Below, piece after piece: positions 1 to 10,683 of a stretch of 59,868 bases of DNA. Positions within the stretch are counted from its first letter, which is position 1. Every line of letters starts with the position of its first letter. The notes beneath the pieces were generated by a model. It had not been told where the DNA came from and made no database searches. It saw nothing but the letters and a program-made list of their open reading frames with translations. A program made the translations under genes and the position numbers. This DNA comes from a virus, in IMG/VR virus record IMGVR_UViG_3300042520_002584, positions 1 to 59,868 of that record. One strand, 5' to 3'.

Positions 1-3000
1 GTAGTATCAGCTGATTTATTAATAACGTTTTCTGGATTAAAACCAATAGACGAATTTAATAAATCTGGATCTGATAACTTAATGAAAGTAGCTCCAATTC
101 CAGTAGACGTTGCTTTATATAATGCCCAATGACCATCACCATCATCAGAAACGAATAAATTAGTCGGTAAAGTTTTAACATCAAATGCATCTCTAGCTGC
201 AGTATCAGCTACTGTAATCTCTTTAAAACTAGCAACGATTAAATCGTATAATTTTTTAAGTGTATCACCTTCAGCCGCAACATTATCTTTCAATGCATCA
301 ATTGCGGTATTTAATAAATCGGCAGTTGCCCCACCAGATAATGCATCTTGTAATCCAGTAATTTGACTGATGTTTAAATCTGGTATGTCGGATGCGATTA
401 ATGATGTACCGGCAGTTACTAATCCTTTTTCATCATATGTTATTTTAGCTGCAGTGCCTGATGTAATAGGAACATTAGCATACATAACGGAATCTAATAT
501 ATTTTGCAACCCACTAATTTTAGTTGACGGCAAAGTCGGAATATCAGTCGATGTTAATATTGAACTACCAGTTACTAAACCTTTAGCATCATATGTAATT
601 TTAACGCCAGTACCAGCAATAACATTTACATTTTTAGTTAATTTATTATCTAATGCTGATTGCAATCCAGTAATTTTTGAAATGGCTAGATTCGGTAAAT
701 CGGCATCAGTCATCGCAGTACCTGAGGTTACTAAACCGTCGGCATTAAATGTAATTTTAGTACCGGAACCAGCAGTAATTTGACTAGGTTTTGTTAATTT
801 AGTATCTAAACTAGCTTGTAAACCATCAACCTGATTAATGCTTAATAGTGGTATATCCAATGATGTTAAATTAGAACTACCAGTTACTAAACCTTTAGCA
901 TCATATGTAATTTTAAACCCGGATCCCGCAGGTATATTTGCATTTTTAGTAACTTTATCATCGAACGCTAATTGCAGACCAGAAATTTTATTAATCGGTA
1001 ACGTTGGAATATCGGTTGCGGTTAAATTAGAACTACCAGTTACCAAACCTTTAATATCATATGATATTTTAGTGCCGACTCCAGCTACGATATCTGCATT
1101 TTTAGCTAAGCCAGTACTAGATGAAGTTTGTAATAAAGTTAATGTATCTTGTAATCCGGTAATTTTACTAATATCTAAATTAGGAATATCAGCCGCCGCT
1201 AATGATTCACTACCAGTTATCAAACCTTTATTATCATATGTTACTTTAGTTGCAGTATTCGGTGTAATATCAATATTTTTAGATAATACATTATCTAAGG
1301 TATCTTGCAATCCAAGAATATTACTAATCGTATGCGTATGAGCTAATGGTTCTCTTGCATTATTTAATCTAACATCAGTCGTTAAAACGACATCACCGAC
1401 ACCAAATTCAGCCAACGTAGTCGGTTTATTAATAATTTTATCCCAGGATAAATCTGGAATATCTGATGCTGATAATTGAGATGCATTAGTTACCAACCCT
1501 TTATTATTGATAGTTACTTTACTATACGTACCTGCGATTAAACCACCAATCGTTTTTAATTCTAATTCTTTTGTTGTTGAATTAGTAATTACATCTCCAG
1601 TTGTAAATGCAGGCAATTTATCAATTGATAAAGTTCCCGATAAATTAGATAAATCTAAAACAACAGCTCCAGTATTACCATTAACTGAAGCAACACCACC
1701 AACTGGATTTAACATTTCAATCCAAGTTTTTGGTGATGTATCTGCTAAGATAAAGGTCTTATTAACTGAACCAGCAACTATAGCAACATCACCAACTCGA
1801 ACTGATAATAAATCTCGTTCTGCAATTGTAGTAACTGCTTTAATTGAATTTAATGTAATTGCTGGTAAATACGCTGGATCTATTTTTAATGATGAATTTA
1901 ATCCTACGAAACCACCAGCTGCATTTTTATCACCAGAAACCGATTTTAATAAGAATTTGCTATCTATTTCATCCTTAGTATAATTTTCACCGACTATACC
2001 ACCAATTACTATACCTTTACTATTTACTTTAACTGATGCATAATTAATATTTTCAATTAAACCAGGAACTTCTTTTAAGGTTAAAACATTTTTATGAGAA
2101 GCTGATGATATTACATCTCCTTCAAATGCTGGTAATTGATCTGCATCTATAGTATTAGATGGATTTAATCCTGCGTATCCGCCAGCTATATTGCGTTCAC
2201 CTAATGCAGTTTTTGGAATAAATTTACTATCAATTTCCGTTTTAGTATAATTATCGCCGACTATACCGCTGATAACTAAACCTTTGCTATTTACTCGAAC
2301 GGATGAATAACTAACATTTTCAGATAAACCAGGAATTTCTTTTAATAATAAAGTATTTTTAGATGAAGTAGAAGAAATCACATCGCCATCAAAATCAGGT
2401 AATTTAGATGGTAATATTGTTTTATTTGCATCATCGGCAAACACACCCGATATATCATCTGGAGTAATTTTACCAATATGGCCAAATTTACTATTAATTG
2501 ATAAAACCGTATTAGTTGGAGTAACTAAAGTACGCCAGATATTACCGGCAGCTTTAATATATGTTCCGTTTTTAGATGGATCTGGGTCCGATGTTACTAT
2601 AGCTGCAGTTCCTACCGCAGATGATGTACTACCTATCATCGCAGCATAAGAAGCAACAGTAATGGTTCCAGTTAATGAAACCGTAGGAATTAAATTAGAT
2701 GGTAAATTACCATTAGAATCCATCAAAACTACATTAGTCGGTAATCGATTAACATCAATTAATCCAGATGTAATTTTATCTGCAGATAACTCAGGAATAT
2801 CAGCTAATGTGAGTTCTGAACTACTTGTTACTAAACCTTTTGCATCATATGATATTTTAAATCCGGTTTTTGCAATAATAGTCGGGTTACCGATCATTTT
2901 ACTGTCTAATTCGGATCTTAAATCGATAATATCTGCAATAGCATGAGTATGAGCTAATGGTGTTCTAGAATCAGTTAATCTAACATCACTCGCAGATACA

Positions 3001-6000
3001 ACATCAGTAATACCAAATTCTGCTAAGGTAGTGGGTTTATTTAATTTAATTTTATCCCAAGATAAATCTGGAATATCAGCTAATGTCAATTGAGTTGCTG
3101 CTATTACTAAACCTTTATTATTAACCGTAACTTTACTATAAGTCCCGGCCGCTAATCCATCAATTGTATTTAATGATAATTCATGGGTATCAACATTAGT
3201 TATTACATCGCCAGTTGTATAAACTGGCGCATTTTCCATTGCTAAATTACCAGGTAAATTAGATAAATCTAAAGTAACAGCCCCGATATTACCATTAACT
3301 GACGTAACACCACCAGTTGGACTTAACATTTCGTTCCAAATTTTTGGTGTTAATGACGATAATATATAGGTTTTATTGATATTACCGGATACGATAGCAA
3401 TATCACCAATTTTTGCTACTAATGCATCTCTCGCAGCAATTGTAGTAACTGATTTGATATTGTTTAATGTAATAGATGGTAAATAAGCCGAATCGATTTT
3501 ACCGTCTGAATTTAATCCGGCAAAACCATCTGGTGCATTACGATCGCCAGCAATTGATTTCGATAAAAATTTAGTATCGATTTCTTCTTTGGAGTAGTTA
3601 GTTCCGATTGAACCACCAATTACTAAACCTTTTTTGTTTACAGTAATAGAAGAATAAGAAGCGCCTTCTACTAAACCAGGCATATCTTTTAATGTTAATG
3701 TATTTCTCGCAAATGATGTAGAAACAACATCGCCGTCAAATATCGGTAAATGTTCTGCTGGAATTGCATTCGATAGATTTAAACTAACATAACCACCAAT
3801 TGCATTTTTCTCACCTAAAGATAATTTAGTAACAAATTTATCATCGATATCAGCTTTATTATAATTATCGCCAATTATACCGCCAATTACTATACCTTTA
3901 CTATTTACTTTAACTGAAGTATAACTAATATTTTCGGTTATAGTCGGAATATCTTTTAAAGTTAATATATTTCTATTATTTGCAGTTGAAACTATATCAC
4001 CATCAAATAACGGTAATTTTGAAGTTAATAATGTTTTATTTAAATCATCTGCAAATAAACCGGCTATATCTTCTGGTAATATTTTTTCAATATTACCTGA
4101 TTTGCCGTTAATCGAAGCAACTGTTCCAGTCGGTACTGATAATTGTTTCCATGAACCATCATCCGCTTTAATATAAGATCCATTTTTAGTCGGATCTGGG
4201 TCGTTCGTAATAATAGCTAAAGTACCAGTAGATGCAGTAGACGAAGTCATATCCGCAGTGGTAGCTGGAGTTACTGTACTAGTTAATGAAACTGATGGAA
4301 TTAACGATGATGGAATACTACCAGATTCATCTTTAAATACTAAATTAGCTGGTAATCTATTAATATCAATGATGCCAGATGTAATTTTATCTGCCGGTAA
4401 TGCTGGGATATCAGCTAATAATAAATCTGAACTGCCAGTAATTAAACCTTTTGTGTCATAAGTAATTTTAAAACCTGAACCAGCAACAATATCCGCATTT
4501 TTTTCTAATTTATTAGTTATTAAGGTATCTATTTGTGCTTTAGTATATAAATCACCAATACCGAAATCGGCTAATGATGCAGGCATCCCAATAATATCAG
4601 TAAAATGTGGTTTGATAGTAACTGGAGATCCAACACTAACAATTCGACCTTTAGTATCGACAGTAAATGGAGTTATTGCACTAGCGTCATTATTATAAGT
4701 ACCGGCAATTGCATTAGTATTAGATAATGTTAATATATTAGTCCCAGCAACTGAAGTAACATCACCAGTAAATGCTGGTAATGCTTCCGCTGATAAATTA
4801 CCTTTAATATCAGCTAAAACAAAACTATCTGGGTTAAAACCAGATCCTGCACTTAATGGATTTGATAATAAAGTCCAAGTCTTTGGTGACGCATTCGATA
4901 AAATATAAGTCGCATTTATATCACCAGTTACAATAGCGATATCGCCAATATTAGTGGTTGTTAATGCATCTCTTTCTTCTAATGTAGTAACACTATATGA
5001 CGTATTTAATGTAATTGCTGGTAAGAAAGAAGGGTCGATTTTTTTCGCATTATTTAAACCGACATATCCACCCGCTTCATCTCTATTACCTAGAGCTGTT
5101 TTTAGTAAGTATTTTGCATCGGCTTCTGTTTTTGAATAGGTTTCAAATGATGATCCAGCAGTAACACGACCTTTTGCATCCACCGTTACTGAATTATACG
5201 TTCCAGCAACGACTCCAGTATTCGATAAGGTTAAAGTATTGGTTCCTAAAGTAGACGTTACATCTCCAGTAAACGCTGGTAACCTACCGATTCCTAACGT
5301 TCCAGTTACCATTATACTTGCATCAAATGCTTTCCATGCTATTTTAGAAGTAGATGACGAATAAGTTAAAATGGAACCATCAATTGGTAAGTTATCTTTA
5401 TTAAATTCAGTATCTAATGCAATACCGTTAATTTTAGATATAACTAATTCGTTTGTTCCAGCAACTGATGAAACATCGCCAGCGAATGCTGGTAAAATAT
5501 TAATTGATAATGTTCCGGTAGTAAAGCTACTCGCATTTAATGGTTTCCAAGTTGCTTTAGCGCCGGTCGCAGAGAAAGTAAATACATCACCATCGTCAGG
5601 TAAAACTGAATCACTAAATGCTGGATCTAAATTAATACCGTTTAATTTATTAATTGCTAAATTATTAGTTCCAGCGATAGAAGTAACATCACCGATCAAT
5701 GCAGGTAATGCAGTCGGGCTTAATGTTCCAGATAAATTATTGATTGTTAATGGGCGCCAAGTTGCTTTACCGCCAGCTACCGAATAAGTAAAAACTGCAC
5801 CGTCTGATGGCAATGTTGTTCCATTAAACGATGAATCTAATACGATACCGTTTAATTTAGCAATAGTCAGTTCAGCTGAGCCATTTGCTCGTAAAATATC
5901 ACCAGTAAACGTCGGTAAAGCAGTCGCAGGTAAGGTTCCCGATATATTCGCTAATGTTAAACTAATAACCCCCGTATTACCGTTTATTGAGGTTACACCT

Positions 6001-9000
6001 CCGGTCGGATTAGCTAATTCAGTCCAAACATTAGGCTCGGTTGCAGATAAGATATAATTCTTATTTACAGACCCCATCACTATAGCCATATCACCAATAG
6101 ATGCAACTAATGCATCACGTTCTGCTATAGTAGTAACAGTTGCGATATTATTAGTTGTAATCGCAGGTAAATAAGCAGAATCTATTTTATTATCTAAATT
6201 TAAACCTAAATAACCACCAGCTGTATTTCGATCACCTAATAATGTTTTATCTGCATATTTAGCATCTGATTCTACTTTAGTATACGCAAAAGCTGGGATT
6301 TGAGTTAAATCTAATTTACCCGATGCATCTAAACCAGCATAACCATCGATTTTATTTTTATTCGCTGCAAATTCAACACCCTCTAAATTAGCAAACAATT
6401 CAACCCAATTAGCTAAAACGGATGAATTAGGGCTATTTAAATAATAGGTTTTTTTCTCGGATAAAATATGAACTAAATCACCTTTAGTTGCTAATAATGC
6501 TTTCGATCCTGGTTTAATGATGTGTGATTTATCGGCCCCTAATGTACTTATAATATAATTATGGGCTGCATATAAGTTATCTACTAGAACATATTTACTT
6601 CCATCCCAAGTATAAACTAATTTTGTATCCGCTATTGAATATCTAATATCTGGATCAAAAGTATCATCACTCAATTCTGGTAATTGATTGATATCTGATA
6701 TAGTAACTAATCTATTTTTAACGTCGGTAATTAAACCTTGTCTATTAACTTTCGTATAACCATAAAACTCATCAGTATACGATTCATTATAAAATGGTGC
6801 ATCTTTAATCGTAATATCAGTTCCATCAGAAGTAACATCACCAGTAAAGGTCGGTAATTGAGCTGCTAATATTTTTTTATTGCGATCTAATTCAGCAAAT
6901 CGATCCGGAACCGCATAACCAGCTACAATCCAAGATGAGGCATCATCAATATCCTTATTAACTAATATCGCAGTAACTGCTTGGTTTGGAGCTAATGTAT
7001 ATAATGTAGTATTAGCTGAATTTTTAATATCTATTGATTTTTCAGTAACGAAACCTGTATTTTTAATAATAAATTTAACGCCGACCGCAGACATTGACGA
7101 TACAGCTGGTAATTTAATATTTAAATTATCGGTTTGTGTACTAAACAACTGAATATTTTCAGAATCCTTGGTTAGTACTAACGATTCGGTGATAGGACCA
7201 TGATTTCTAACTGAGCTAATAGATGTAACGTTCGGTATTAAACTAGGGTCAAATACACCAGTAGAAACATCACTTGCATCTATAGTAACGGCACCAATTC
7301 GACCATTAACAGAAGTAACACCAACCGGTAAATCAAGGAAATGAACTGGCCCAACAGATTGAACAATAAAAGTCTTTTTAAGACTATCGATAACTAAAGT
7401 ATCACCGATATTGTATTCAATATTATTGGTCGATGCATAAGCATATAATGCATCCAAATAATTTATCGTAGAAGTTGTATACGTTTGACCATCTTTATCA
7501 TACGTCGCAGGTAAACTATAAACTTTAGCAATAGCTTGAGGCGGTAATTGCTCAATTGTTAATAAATTATTTTTATCTAATGTGGCTAAACCAGCATTAA
7601 TTAATTCTGGGGCATTACCGCCAGTTGTAATAGAGGTTCCTTTTATACTGGTAATATTGTCAGATATTTTATTATCGACGTAAGTTTTAACTGCTTTTTG
7701 AGTCGGATATAAAGTATCACTAGAAACATTATTAGTTCCAACTAATGATGTATTGGCTGATTTATTACTTGATAATTCGCGACCTTTTAAGCTATGATCG
7801 ACGAACATCCAATCTAAGTCAGTTGATCCGGCTAGATAAACACTAACAGTAGAATCACTATTCACATCAAATAAGAAATTACCAGTCGATGTAAATAATT
7901 TAAATCCATTAGTAATATCTTTATTTTTAAAGATGAATAATGGTCCGCCAGTTTGAACTGTAGATGGAGCAGGTAATGAAAATCTACGACCCGGATTAGC
8001 TGAATTAATAATCTGCAATCCAGCTGAAGTATTAGTTAATCTAAGATCAAGGGTTAATCTAGATGTAATATCGACGCCACTTAATCCATTATCGCGCTGA
8101 GGTAATTCAATCCAATCAGATAAAATATCTTCAGTTATTTGTTTTCTAACGTAAGTAGTATTAACTGCAGTAACGACAGCAATATCACCCTTTTTTGCAC
8201 TAGCTGCAGCGGTATTATTTAATATAGCATATTTTGAATTTTTATAATTAATTGGAGTTTGAGTTCCAGCTATATTAACTAATTGAGTATCGAGTTGATA
8301 AACATTACTACCAATTAAAAAATCAACTTCCGATTTTGTATATAAATCTAATTTAGTACCACCAATTACTAAACCTTTATTATTAACGATAACTGAATTA
8401 TAAGTTCCGGTAATTGAAACTAATGGGTTAGATGCATTATTTAATGATTTTAAGGTTAATATATTAGTACCGGGAACTGAAACTACGTCTCCAGTAAATC
8501 CCGGAAAATTTTCAGCTAACAAATATGCATCGGAATCTAAACCGGCGTAACCATCCGGCATACCTTTATTATCAATTATTTCTTTGTTTAATAATAATTC
8601 ATCCGCATCAGATATACCCATATCGGTTAATGTGGTATAGTAATACCCATCAATAATCTGACCTTTACTATTAACTACGACTGAATTATAAGTAGCTTCA
8701 TCACCAATTAAGTCTGGTAAAATATCATTTAATAATAATGTTGCAGATCCGGCTACCGAACGAACATCACCTGTAAATGCTGGAAGTGTATTTGATGAAA
8801 TAATTTTTGATGGGTCGCCGTCTGGAACTGGGACTACGTCCATCCATGTGGTTCCATTATATATGTAAATACCAGGATTAACACCTGTATTATAAACGAT
8901 TGACCCGCGTTCTGGTGTAATGGATGCTAAATTGTTGGTAAACGGTAAGATAAGATTGGAACTTACTGCTCCACCAATAAATTGTAAGCCGGCAGATAAC

Positions 9001-9002
9001 AT
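1..9002 (-). CDS. Giant tail-fibre protein, family A anchor (3' end outside window)
   Basis: The reading frame is open from an ATG at 9002 to the left edge, at least 3,000 codons; I spot-checked it near 1-47, 2050, 3670, 5000 and 7150 without finding a stop. The N-terminus (MLSAGLQFIGG...) matches the two other family A proteins of this locus and is probably the virion-attachment end. The rest is a chain of fibre modules: GDV-x-S-x-AG...L repeats, SVNGNTGAV segments, YTKTE(V/I)D segments, VRL-x-x-(S/A)R-x-PLAHTH segments, and a final tandem array of KI-x-YD-x-KGLVTG repeats. HTH sites resemble the HxH metal-binding sites of the T4 gp37 fibre tip. Receptor binding or shaft formation is inferred from composition and repeats; the C-terminal tip is not visible. 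A late-type promoter motif lies 43 bp upstream. Confidence 0.88.
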   Translation of the reverse strand, partial: MLSAGLQFIGGAVSSNLILPFTNNLASITPERGSIVYNTGVNPGIYIYNGTTWMDVVPVPDGDPSKIISSNTLPAFTGDVRSVAGSATLLLNDILPDLIGDEATYNSVVVNSKGQIIDGYYYTTLTDMGISDADELLLNKEIIDNKGMPDGYAGLDSDAYLLAENFPGFTGDVVSVPGTNILTLKSLNNASNPLVSITGTYNSVIVNNKGLVIGGTKLDLYTKSEVDFLIGSNVYQLDTQLVNIAGTQTPINYKNSKYAILNNTAAASAKKGDIAVVTAVNTTYVRKQITEDILSDWIELPQRDNGLSGVDITSRLTLDLRLTNTSAGLQIINSANPGRRFSLPAPSTVQTGGPLFIFKNKDITNGFKLFTSTGNFLFDVNSDSTVSVYLAGSTDLDWMFVDHSLKGRELSSNKSANTSLVGTNNVSSDTLYPTQKAVKTYVDNKISDNITSIKGTSITTGGNAPELINAGLATLDKNNLLTIEQLPPQAIAKVYSLPATYDKDGQTYTTSTINYLDALYAYASTNNIEYNIGDTLVIDSLKKTFIVQSVGPVHFLDLPVGVTSVNGRIGAVTIDASDVSTGVFDPSLIPNVTSISSVRNHGPITESLVLTKDSENIQLFSTQTDNLNIKLPAVSSMSAVGVKFIIKNTGFVTEKSIDIKNSANTTLYTLAPNQAVTAILVNKDIDDASSWIVAGYAVPDRFAELDRNKKILAAQLPTFTGDVTSDGTDITIKDAPFYNESYTDEFYGYTKVNRQGLITDVKNRLVTISDINQLPELSDDTFDPDIRYSIADTKLVYTWDGSKYVLVDNLYAAHNYIISTLGADKSHIIKPGSKALLATKGDLVHILSEKKTYYLNSPNSSVLANWVELFANLEGVEFAANKNKIDGYAGLDASGKLDLTQIPAFAYTKVESDAKYADKTLLGDRNTAGGYLGLNLDNKIDSAYLPAITTNNIATVTTIAERDALVASIGDMAIVMGSVNKNYILSATEPNVWTELANPTGGVTSINGNTGVISLTLANISGTLPATALPTFTGDILRANGSAELTIAKLNGIVLDSSFNGTTLPSDGAVFTYSVAGGKATWRPLTINNLSGTLSPTALPALIGDVTSIAGTNNLAINKLNGINLDPAFSDSVLPDDGDVFTFSATGAKATWKPLNASSFTTGTLSINILPAFAGDVSSVAGTNELVISKINGIALDTEFNKDNLPIDGSILTYSSSTSKIAWKAFDASIMVTGTLGIGRLPAFTGDVTSTLGTNTLTLSNTGVVAGTYNSVTVDAKGRVTAGSSFETYSKTEADAKYLLKTALGNRDEAGGYVGLNNAKKIDPSFLPAITLNTSYSVTTLEERDALTTTNIGDIAIVTGDINATYILSNASPKTWTLLSNPLSAGSGFNPDSFVLADIKGNLSAEALPAFTGDVTSVAGTNILTLSNTNAIAGTYNNDASAITPFTVDTKGRIVSVGSPVTIKPHFTDIIGMPASLADFGIGDLYTKAQIDTLITNKLEKNADIVAGSGFKITYDTKGLITGSSDLLLADIPALPADKITSGIIDINRLPANLVFKDESGSIPSSLIPSVSLTSTVTPATTADMTSSTASTGTLAIITNDPDPTKNGSYIKADDGSWKQLSVPTGTVASINGKSGNIEKILPEDIAGLFADDLNKTLLTSKLPLFDGDIVSTANNRNILTLKDIPTITENISYTSVKVNSKGIVIGGIIGDNYNKADIDDKFVTKLSLGEKNAIGGYVSLNLSNAIPAEHLPIFDGDVVSTSFARNTLTLKDMPGLVEGASYSSITVNKKGLVIGGSIGTNYSKEEIDTKFLSKSIAGDRNAPDGFAGLNSDGKIDSAYLPSITLNNIKSVTTIAARDALVAKIGDIAIVSGNINKTYILSSLTPKIWNEMLSPTGGVTSVNGNIGAVTLDLSNLPGNLAMENAPVYTTGDVITNVDTHELSLNTIDGLAAGTYSKVTVNNKGLVIAATQLTLADIPDLSWDKIKLNKPTTLAEFGITDVVSASDVRLTDSRTPLAHTHAIADIIDLRSELDSKMIGNPTIIAKTGFKISYDAKGLVTSSSELTLADIPELSADKITSGLIDVNRLPTNVVLMDSNGNLPSNLIPTVSLTGTITVASYAAMIGSTSSAVGTAAIVTSDPDPSKNGTYIKAAGNIWRTLVTPTNTVLSINSKFGHIGKITPDDISGVFADDANKTILPSKLPDFDGDVISSTSSKNTLLLKEIPGLSENVSYSSVRVNSKGLVISGIVGDNYTKTEIDSKFIPKTALGERNIAGGYAGLNPSNTIDADQLPAFEGDVISSASHKNVLTLKEVPGLIENINYASVKVNSKGIVIGGIVGENYTKDEIDSKFLLKSVSGDKNAAGGFVGLNSSLKIDPAYLPAITLNSIKAVTTIAERDLLSVRVGDVAIVAGSVNKTFILADTSPKTWIEMLNPVGGVASVNGNTGAVVLDLSNLSGTLSIDKLPAFTTGDVITNSTTKELELKTIGGLIAGTYSKVTINNKGLVTNASQLSASDIPDLSWDKIINKPTTLAEFGVGDVVLTTDVRLNNAREPLAHTHTISNILGLQDTLDNVLSKNIDITPNTATKVTYDNKGLITGSESLAAADIPNLDISKITGLQDTLTLLQTSSSTGLAKNADIVAGVGTKISYDIKGLVTGSSNLTATDIPTLPINKISGLQLAFDDKVTKNANIPAGSGFKITYDAKGLVTGSSNLTSLDIPLLSINQVDGLQASLDTKLTKPSQITAGSGTKITFNADGLVTSGTAMTDADLPNLAISKITGLQSALDNKLTKNVNVIAGTGVKITYDAKGLVTGSSILTSTDIPTLPSTKISGLQNILDSVMYANVPITSGTAAKITYDEKGLVTAGTSLIASDIPDLNISQITGLQDALSGGATADLLNTAIDALKDNVAAEGDTLKKLYDLIVASFKEITVADTAARDAFDVKTLPTNLFVSDDGDGHWALYKATSTGIGATFIKLSDPDLLNSSIGFNPENVINKSADT
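366..1345 (-). repeat. Tandem fibre repeats of about 50-60 residues
   Basis: Within the giant fibre gene, the coding sequence for a KI-x-YD-x-KGLVT-G(S/T) motif recurs at about 418, 577, 729, 886, 1040 and 1218 on the plus-strand coordinate, a spacing of about 150-178 bp. Each unit also carries a DIP-x-L step and a KI-x-GLQ step. The units are diverged at DNA level but keep near-identical 15-20 bp cores. Confidence 0.75.
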
Positions 9003-9045
9003 ATAATATTAACTCCAAATGATGTAAATTTGTATTGTAATATTT

Positions 9046-9053
9046 TATTTATT
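9046..9053 (-). promoter_or_regulatory. Late-type promoter motif AATAAATA
   Basis: The minus strand reads AATAAATA, one base from the T4 late consensus TATAAATA, 43 bp before the ATG at 9002. The same arrangement precedes the next two genes of the locus at almost the same distance. Confidence 0.55.
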
Positions 9054-9099
9054 CTACCGGCTAGAACTACCACGAACTACTTAATTTTAAACGATTTTA

Positions 9100-10614
9100 T
9101 TAGGTTAATGATGCAGTATCAAAAACACCATCTACAATAATTTGATTAACTGCTGATGTTGGTCCAGTTGATGTTCCATCTTCCGACGTAAATAATAAAG
9201 TAACTTTACAGAATGGGGCGATGACAATTTTACCACCATTAGCACCATTAATTTTTATAGTTGCATCCCCACTTTGACGAACTGTATAACCAACCGGAAT
9301 TACTACGTTTGTTATATAATTAGGTGATTGATTATAAACGGTAAAGTTTTTACCTATAGTTAAAACACCAACCGCAGGAACTATAATTGATCTATTAACT
9401 TCATCGTTTACTTGTAAAAATTTACCATTATCAGCAACTGTTATATTATAATTATCGCCATTTACTCGAACTATTTTAATAGTTGGATCTGCTGTAATAG
9501 CAGATGATCCACCATTAACACCAGTAATCAAATCAGTAATAGCCGTTAATATAGTATCAGTTGCAATTATACCATAACCAGCTAATGTAGTTGGATGATT
9601 GGTAATTCTATCCCAATTTAAATCTGACGTCGTAGTTAATGAACCGGCAGGTAAATCAGAAACGGTTAATGGACTAGATGCAGTTATTAAACCACTAGCA
9701 TTAAAAGTAACTTTAGTTGCAGTTCCGGCTGTCAACATAGCACCCGATTTTTGAACTTTGGCATTATATAATGCCATTAATAATGGATCAGCTTCACTAA
9801 TACCATAATTAGTTAATAAAGTCGGAGTATTATTTAATTTAGACCAAGGTATAATAGGAATATCATTAGCTGATAATGAACCAGAACTAGTAACTAAACC
9901 ATTTTCATTAAATGAAATTTTGGTGGCTGTAGTTGGCGTTAAAGCGGTACTTGGTTTATTTATTTTAGAGTTAGATATCGCCATTAATAATGGATCAGCT
10001 TCAGTGATACCATAACCAGTTAATGCAGTCGGTTTACCAGTTGTAATTTTATTCCAAGGTAAATCCGGAATATCAGATAATGCTAATGAACCAGCAGCTG
10101 TGATTAAACCATTTGAATTAAAGGTAACTTTAATTGCCGTGCCTGCGGCTAATGCAACACCAGATTTTGAAACTTTACTATTCATTAAACCAACTAATAA
10201 ATCATCAGTTTCGATAATACCGTAATTTGATAATGTGGTTGGTTTACCTGATAGTTTACTCCAAGGAATTGCATTTAATGATAGAGTATTAGAACCGGCA
10301 TTTGAAGTAACATCTCCAGTAAATGCTGGTAAGTTAGCTGTTAATAATAAACTATTAGTATCTAATGCAGCATATCCACCAGCAATGCCTTTATTTGTAG
10401 TTACTTCAGCATCGGGTGTAGCGGTTTGTGGTCCTAAATCTAAGCCTAAAACCCATTTAGCTCCATCATGAATATAAAGACCTGGGTTAATCCCAGTATT
10501 GTAAACTAAATCCCCTCGGGTCGCGTTAACGACAGTGGATAAATTATTAGTAAACGGAAGTGAAAAATTTGTATTTACTGCTCCCGCGAGAAATTGTAAG
10601 CCGTCGGATAACAT
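9100..10614 (-). CDS. Tail-fibre protein, family A anchor (504 aa)
   Basis: Short paralogue of the giant fibre downstream. Residues 1-60 match its anchor (MLSDGLQFLAGAV..., LPFTNNL, then a GLYIHDGAKW segment). Residues about 85-380 hold three or four copies of a YGI-x-E-(A/T)D-(P/D)LL...K(V/I)-x-F(N)-x-(N/S)GL(I/V)T module. The C-terminal 120 residues look like a compact beta domain with no repeat and may be the tip. No catalytic motif is visible. It probably trimerises as a fibre or decorates the baseplate; function is inferred from repeat type and paralogy. A late-type promoter motif lies 43 bp upstream of the ATG. Confidence 0.85.
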   Translation of the reverse strand: MLSDGLQFLAGAVNTNFSLPFTNNLSTVVNATRGDLVYNTGINPGLYIHDGAKWVLGLDLGPQTATPDAEVTTNKGIAGGYAALDTNSLLLTANLPAFTGDVTSNAGSNTLSLNAIPWSKLSGKPTTLSNYGIIETDDLLVGLMNSKVSKSGVALAAGTAIKVTFNSNGLITAAGSLALSDIPDLPWNKITTGKPTALTGYGITEADPLLMAISNSKINKPSTALTPTTATKISFNENGLVTSSGSLSANDIPIIPWSKLNNTPTLLTNYGISEADPLLMALYNAKVQKSGAMLTAGTATKVTFNASGLITASSPLTVSDLPAGSLTTTSDLNWDRITNHPTTLAGYGIIATDTILTAITDLITGVNGGSSAITADPTIKIVRVNGDNYNITVADNGKFLQVNDEVNRSIIVPAVGVLTIGKNFTVYNQSPNYITNVVIPVGYTVRQSGDATIKINGANGGKIVIAPFCKVTLLFTSEDGTSTGPTSAVNQIIVDGVFDTASLT

Positions 10615-10657
10615 ATTAAATTAACTCCAAAAATAGGGAAATATGATTATAATATTG

Positions 10658-10665
10658 TATTTATC
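10658..10665 (-). promoter_or_regulatory. Late-type promoter motif GATAAATA
   Basis: Minus strand GATAAATA, 43 bp before the ATG at 10614, the same spacing as for the gene at 9002. Confidence 0.55.
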
Positions 10666-10683
10666 CGACGGTTAATTTACCAT

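Noticed and set aside
370-5787. Plus-strand open frames of 60-170 codons across the left 5.8 kb
   Set aside because: They lie opposite the giant minus-strand fibre gene, share repeats only because that gene does, and lack Shine-Dalgarno sequences.
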